A stretch of DNA of 64,000 nt from an uncultured Prevotella sp. (lineage in GTDB: Bacteria > Bacteroidota > Bacteroidia > Bacteroidales > Bacteroidaceae), in assembly GCA_944320195.1 (NCBI GenBank), contig CALUGP010000013.1, positions 1 to 64,000 on the forward strand, in the 5' to 3' direction. Shown in pieces: positions 62,148-64,000 of this stretch; the first letter of the stretch is position 1; every line of letters begins with the position of its first letter. The notes beneath the pieces were generated by a model. The model saw nothing but the letters and a program-made list of their open reading frames with translations, was not told the origin of the DNA and made no database searches. A program made the position numbers and the translations under genes.

Positions 62148-64000
62148 ATGCCGGCGTCAAAATGGCTGCCTACGACAAAGAAGGAAGCCGAGTTCAGGGG
62201 ATGGGACGAATTGGACGTTGTCCTATTCTCGGGAGACGCTTATGTGGACCATCCGTCGTTTGGCGTAGCTGTAATCGGGCGCACGCTTGAAGCAATGGGA
62301 TTGCGTGTGGCTGTCGTTCCGCAGCCCGATTGGCATGGGGACTATCGTGACTTCAGGAAATTCGGACGGCCACGCTTGTTCTTCGGCATTGCCCCTGGGT
62401 GTATGGATTCCATGGTGAACAAGTATACAGCCAACCGCCGCTTGCGCTCAGAGGACGCTTACAGCCCTGACGGAAGGCATGACTGCCGTCCCGAGTACCC
62501 TACGATTGTATACAGCAAGATATTACGAAAACTCTATCCTGACGTGCCGATAGTGCTTGGTGGAATTGAGGCCTCGCTAAGGCGGCTCACGCATTACGAC
62601 TACTGGAAAGACGAACTGAGACGCTGCATCCTGTGTGATTCAGGCGCTGACATTATAATTTACGGTATGGGCGAGAAGCCCGTCACAGCCCTTTGCCGTG
62701 AGATGCTGAACGGACGCAGAATAAGCGACATACACGATATACCACAAACGGTGTATCTCTGTCGAAAAGACGATGTGCCCGGAGGCATAACAGACAAAGA
62801 CATAGTGCTGCATTCACATGAAAGATGTTTAAAAGACAAGCGTGCTCAGGCGGAGAATTTCAGACATATTGAAGAAGAGTCTAACATGCTGCACGCCCAC
62901 CGGTTGCTGCAAGAAGTGGACGGCATGTATGCCGTGGTCAATCCGCCCTACCCTCCTATGACAACCGAAGAGGTTGACCGATGCTACGATCTGCCTTACA
63001 CTCGCCTGCCCCACCCTAAATATCGGGGCAAACGCATTCCTGCATACGACATGATACGCCATTCGGTAAATATTCATCGTGGCTGTTTCGGGGGGTGTGC
63101 ATTTTGCACAATAAGTGCACATCAAGGCAAGTTCATCGCATCGCGTAGCAAGCGCAGCATCCTTGACGAGGTCAAGAAAGTGGTCAAAATGCCTGACTTC
63201 AAAGGCTATATCAGCGACTTGGGAGGGCCTTCGGCAAATATGTACGGCATGGGAGGCCGTGATAAAAGCATTTGTGAAAAATGCAAGCGGCCGTCGTGCA
63301 TCAACCCACGGATATGCCCTAACCTGGACACAAACCATGCACGCCTGACAGACATTTACCGCTCGGTGGACTCATTGCCTGGAATAAAGAAAAGTTTTAT
63401 AGGCAGCGGTATCCGCTATGACCTGCTGTTGCATAAAAGCAAGGATGAACAATGCGACAAGGCCGCACGGGAATACACCAGAGAACTAATTTGCCGGCAT
63501 GTAAGCGGAAGGCTTAAGGTGGCGCCTGAACATACTTCAGACAACGTTCTTAGACTGATGAGGAAACCACCGTTCAGCCAGTTTGAAGAGTTTAAGAAAG
63601 TCTTTGACGAGATAAACGCAAGCGAAAATCTGCGTCAACAAATAATCCCCTATTTTATAAGCAGCCACCCCGGATGCACTGAAGAAGACATGGCCGAACT
63701 GGCCATAATAACCAAGAGTCTGGACTTTAAGCTTGAGCAAGTGCAGGACTTCACGCCAACGCCGATGACCGTAAGCACCGAGACATGGTACACCGGATTG
63801 GATCCATATACTCTCCAACCTGTTTTTTCGGCAAAGACACAACATGAGAAACTTGCACAGAGAATGTTTTTCTTCTGGTATAAGCCAGAGGAAAGGCATA
63901 ATATAGAACGCGAACTGTTGAGGATTGGCCGGCCAGACCTGATTAAACGGCTGTATGCCAGCATTCCTTTCCACAAAAAGAAAGAAACGATAAGCAATGA
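62148..64000 (+). CDS. YgiQ-family radical SAM protein, cut by the window end
   Basis: At least 617 residues, no stop before the window edge. The start ATG 62148 gives MPASKWLPTTKKEAEFRGWD, matching the family opening, followed by DVVLFSGDAYVDHPSFG and the GIEASLRRLTHYDYW motif. The radical SAM cluster motif is in NIHRGCFGGCAFCTISAHQG (CxxxCxxC form) with GKFIASRS; FTPTPMTVSTETWYTG is near the end. YgiQ proteins are UPF0313; the reaction is unknown. Another frame-dependent gene caller may miss it because both the stop and a strong upstream site are absent here. Confidence 0.93.
   Translation, partial: MPASKWLPTTKKEAEFRGWDELDVVLFSGDAYVDHPSFGVAVIGRTLEAMGLRVAVVPQPDWHGDYRDFRKFGRPRLFFGIAPGCMDSMVNKYTANRRLRSEDAYSPDGRHDCRPEYPTIVYSKILRKLYPDVPIVLGGIEASLRRLTHYDYWKDELRRCILCDSGADIIIYGMGEKPVTALCREMLNGRRISDIHDIPQTVYLCRKDDVPGGITDKDIVLHSHERCLKDKRAQAENFRHIEEESNMLHAHRLLQEVDGMYAVVNPPYPPMTTEEVDRCYDLPYTRLPHPKYRGKRIPAYDMIRHSVNIHRGCFGGCAFCTISAHQGKFIASRSKRSILDEVKKVVKMPDFKGYISDLGGPSANMYGMGGRDKSICEKCKRPSCINPRICPNLDTNHARLTDIYRSVDSLPGIKKSFIGSGIRYDLLLHKSKDEQCDKAAREYTRELICRHVSGRLKVAPEHTSDNVLRLMRKPPFSQFEEFKKVFDEINASENLRQQIIPYFISSHPGCTEEDMAELAIITKSLDFKLEQVQDFTPTPMTVSTETWYTGLDPYTLQPVFSAKTQHEKLAQRMFFFWYKPEERHNIERELLRIGRPDLIKRLYASIPFHKKKETISN

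Overview
The window is chromosomal DNA from a member of the Bacteroidales, most likely Prevotellaceae or a close relative. The evidence is the gene content (arabinose genes with a Nudix-type regulator, lipidated BamA-like barrel, DPP III, thrA / PGM-like / thrC cluster, short MenE) and promoters of the Bacteroidota type, TAnnTTTG near -7 with TTTG 19-20 bases further upstream. Nearly everything is core metabolism and housekeeping. I see no prophage, CRISPR array, complete insertion sequence or conjugative element. Species cannot be named from this.

Layout. 0.4-6.1 kb: TrmH-type RNA methyltransferase, TamA-like lipidated outer-membrane barrel, small lipoprotein, MBL-fold hydrolase, DUF4923-like exported protein and rpsP. 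6.5-14 kb: a mostly co-directional run of HTH regulator, dipeptidyl peptidase III, HEAT-repeat DNA alkylation repair protein, Fur-like regulator, purA, hisS and a pectin-type acetylesterase carrying a stub of pectin methylesterase. 14.3-17.9 kb: EamA transporter, DNA polymerase IV, pyruvate kinase. 18-28.8 kb (minus strand): the L-arabinose module galM - SSS symporter - araR - araD - araA - araB, followed by the transketolase/rpiB pair that takes its product D-xylulose-5-P into the pentose phosphate pathway. 28.8-30.2 kb: a repeat-rich gap with a MITE-like element, then rnpB (RNase P RNA). 30.2-33.9 kb: YihY, small membrane proteins, DUF1232, cupin, pseudouridine synthase. 34-39.7 kb: menaquinone genes menF-menD-menB-menC-menE. 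40-45 kb (minus): thrA, PGM-like putative homoserine kinase, thrC. 45.2-48 kb: secreted alpha/beta hydrolase and a COG2509-like flavoprotein. 48.3-54.6 kb: leader peptide plus leuA-leuC-leuD-leuA homologue-leuB. 54.7-64 kb: zinc alcohol dehydrogenase, thioesterase, LysM glucosaminidase, uvrA, two tRNAs, a hypothetical protein and a YgiQ-type radical SAM gene cut by the window end.

The most interesting feature is upstream of leuA (48.28-48.45 kb). A canonical promoter precedes a 26-codon ORF rich in Ile and Leu codons. The ORF overlaps an 8-base antiterminator arm that competes with a rho-independent terminator just before leuA. This has the full layout of transcription attenuation. The operon also encodes a second LeuA-family enzyme that looks like citramalate synthase, so one set of LeuCDB enzymes may serve both leucine and isoleucine, matching the mixed Ile/Leu leader codons.

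A second theme is non-coding repeats. A family of short hairpins built on GACGGC(C)TTTT and its complement occurs in at least eight intergenic gaps, mostly at gene 3' ends. There are two MITE-like inverted-repeat elements of about 170-175 bp, a 22-bp tandem repeat, and simple-sequence inverted repeats at operon junctions. All coordinates and pairings were read by eye; no database search or folding program was run.
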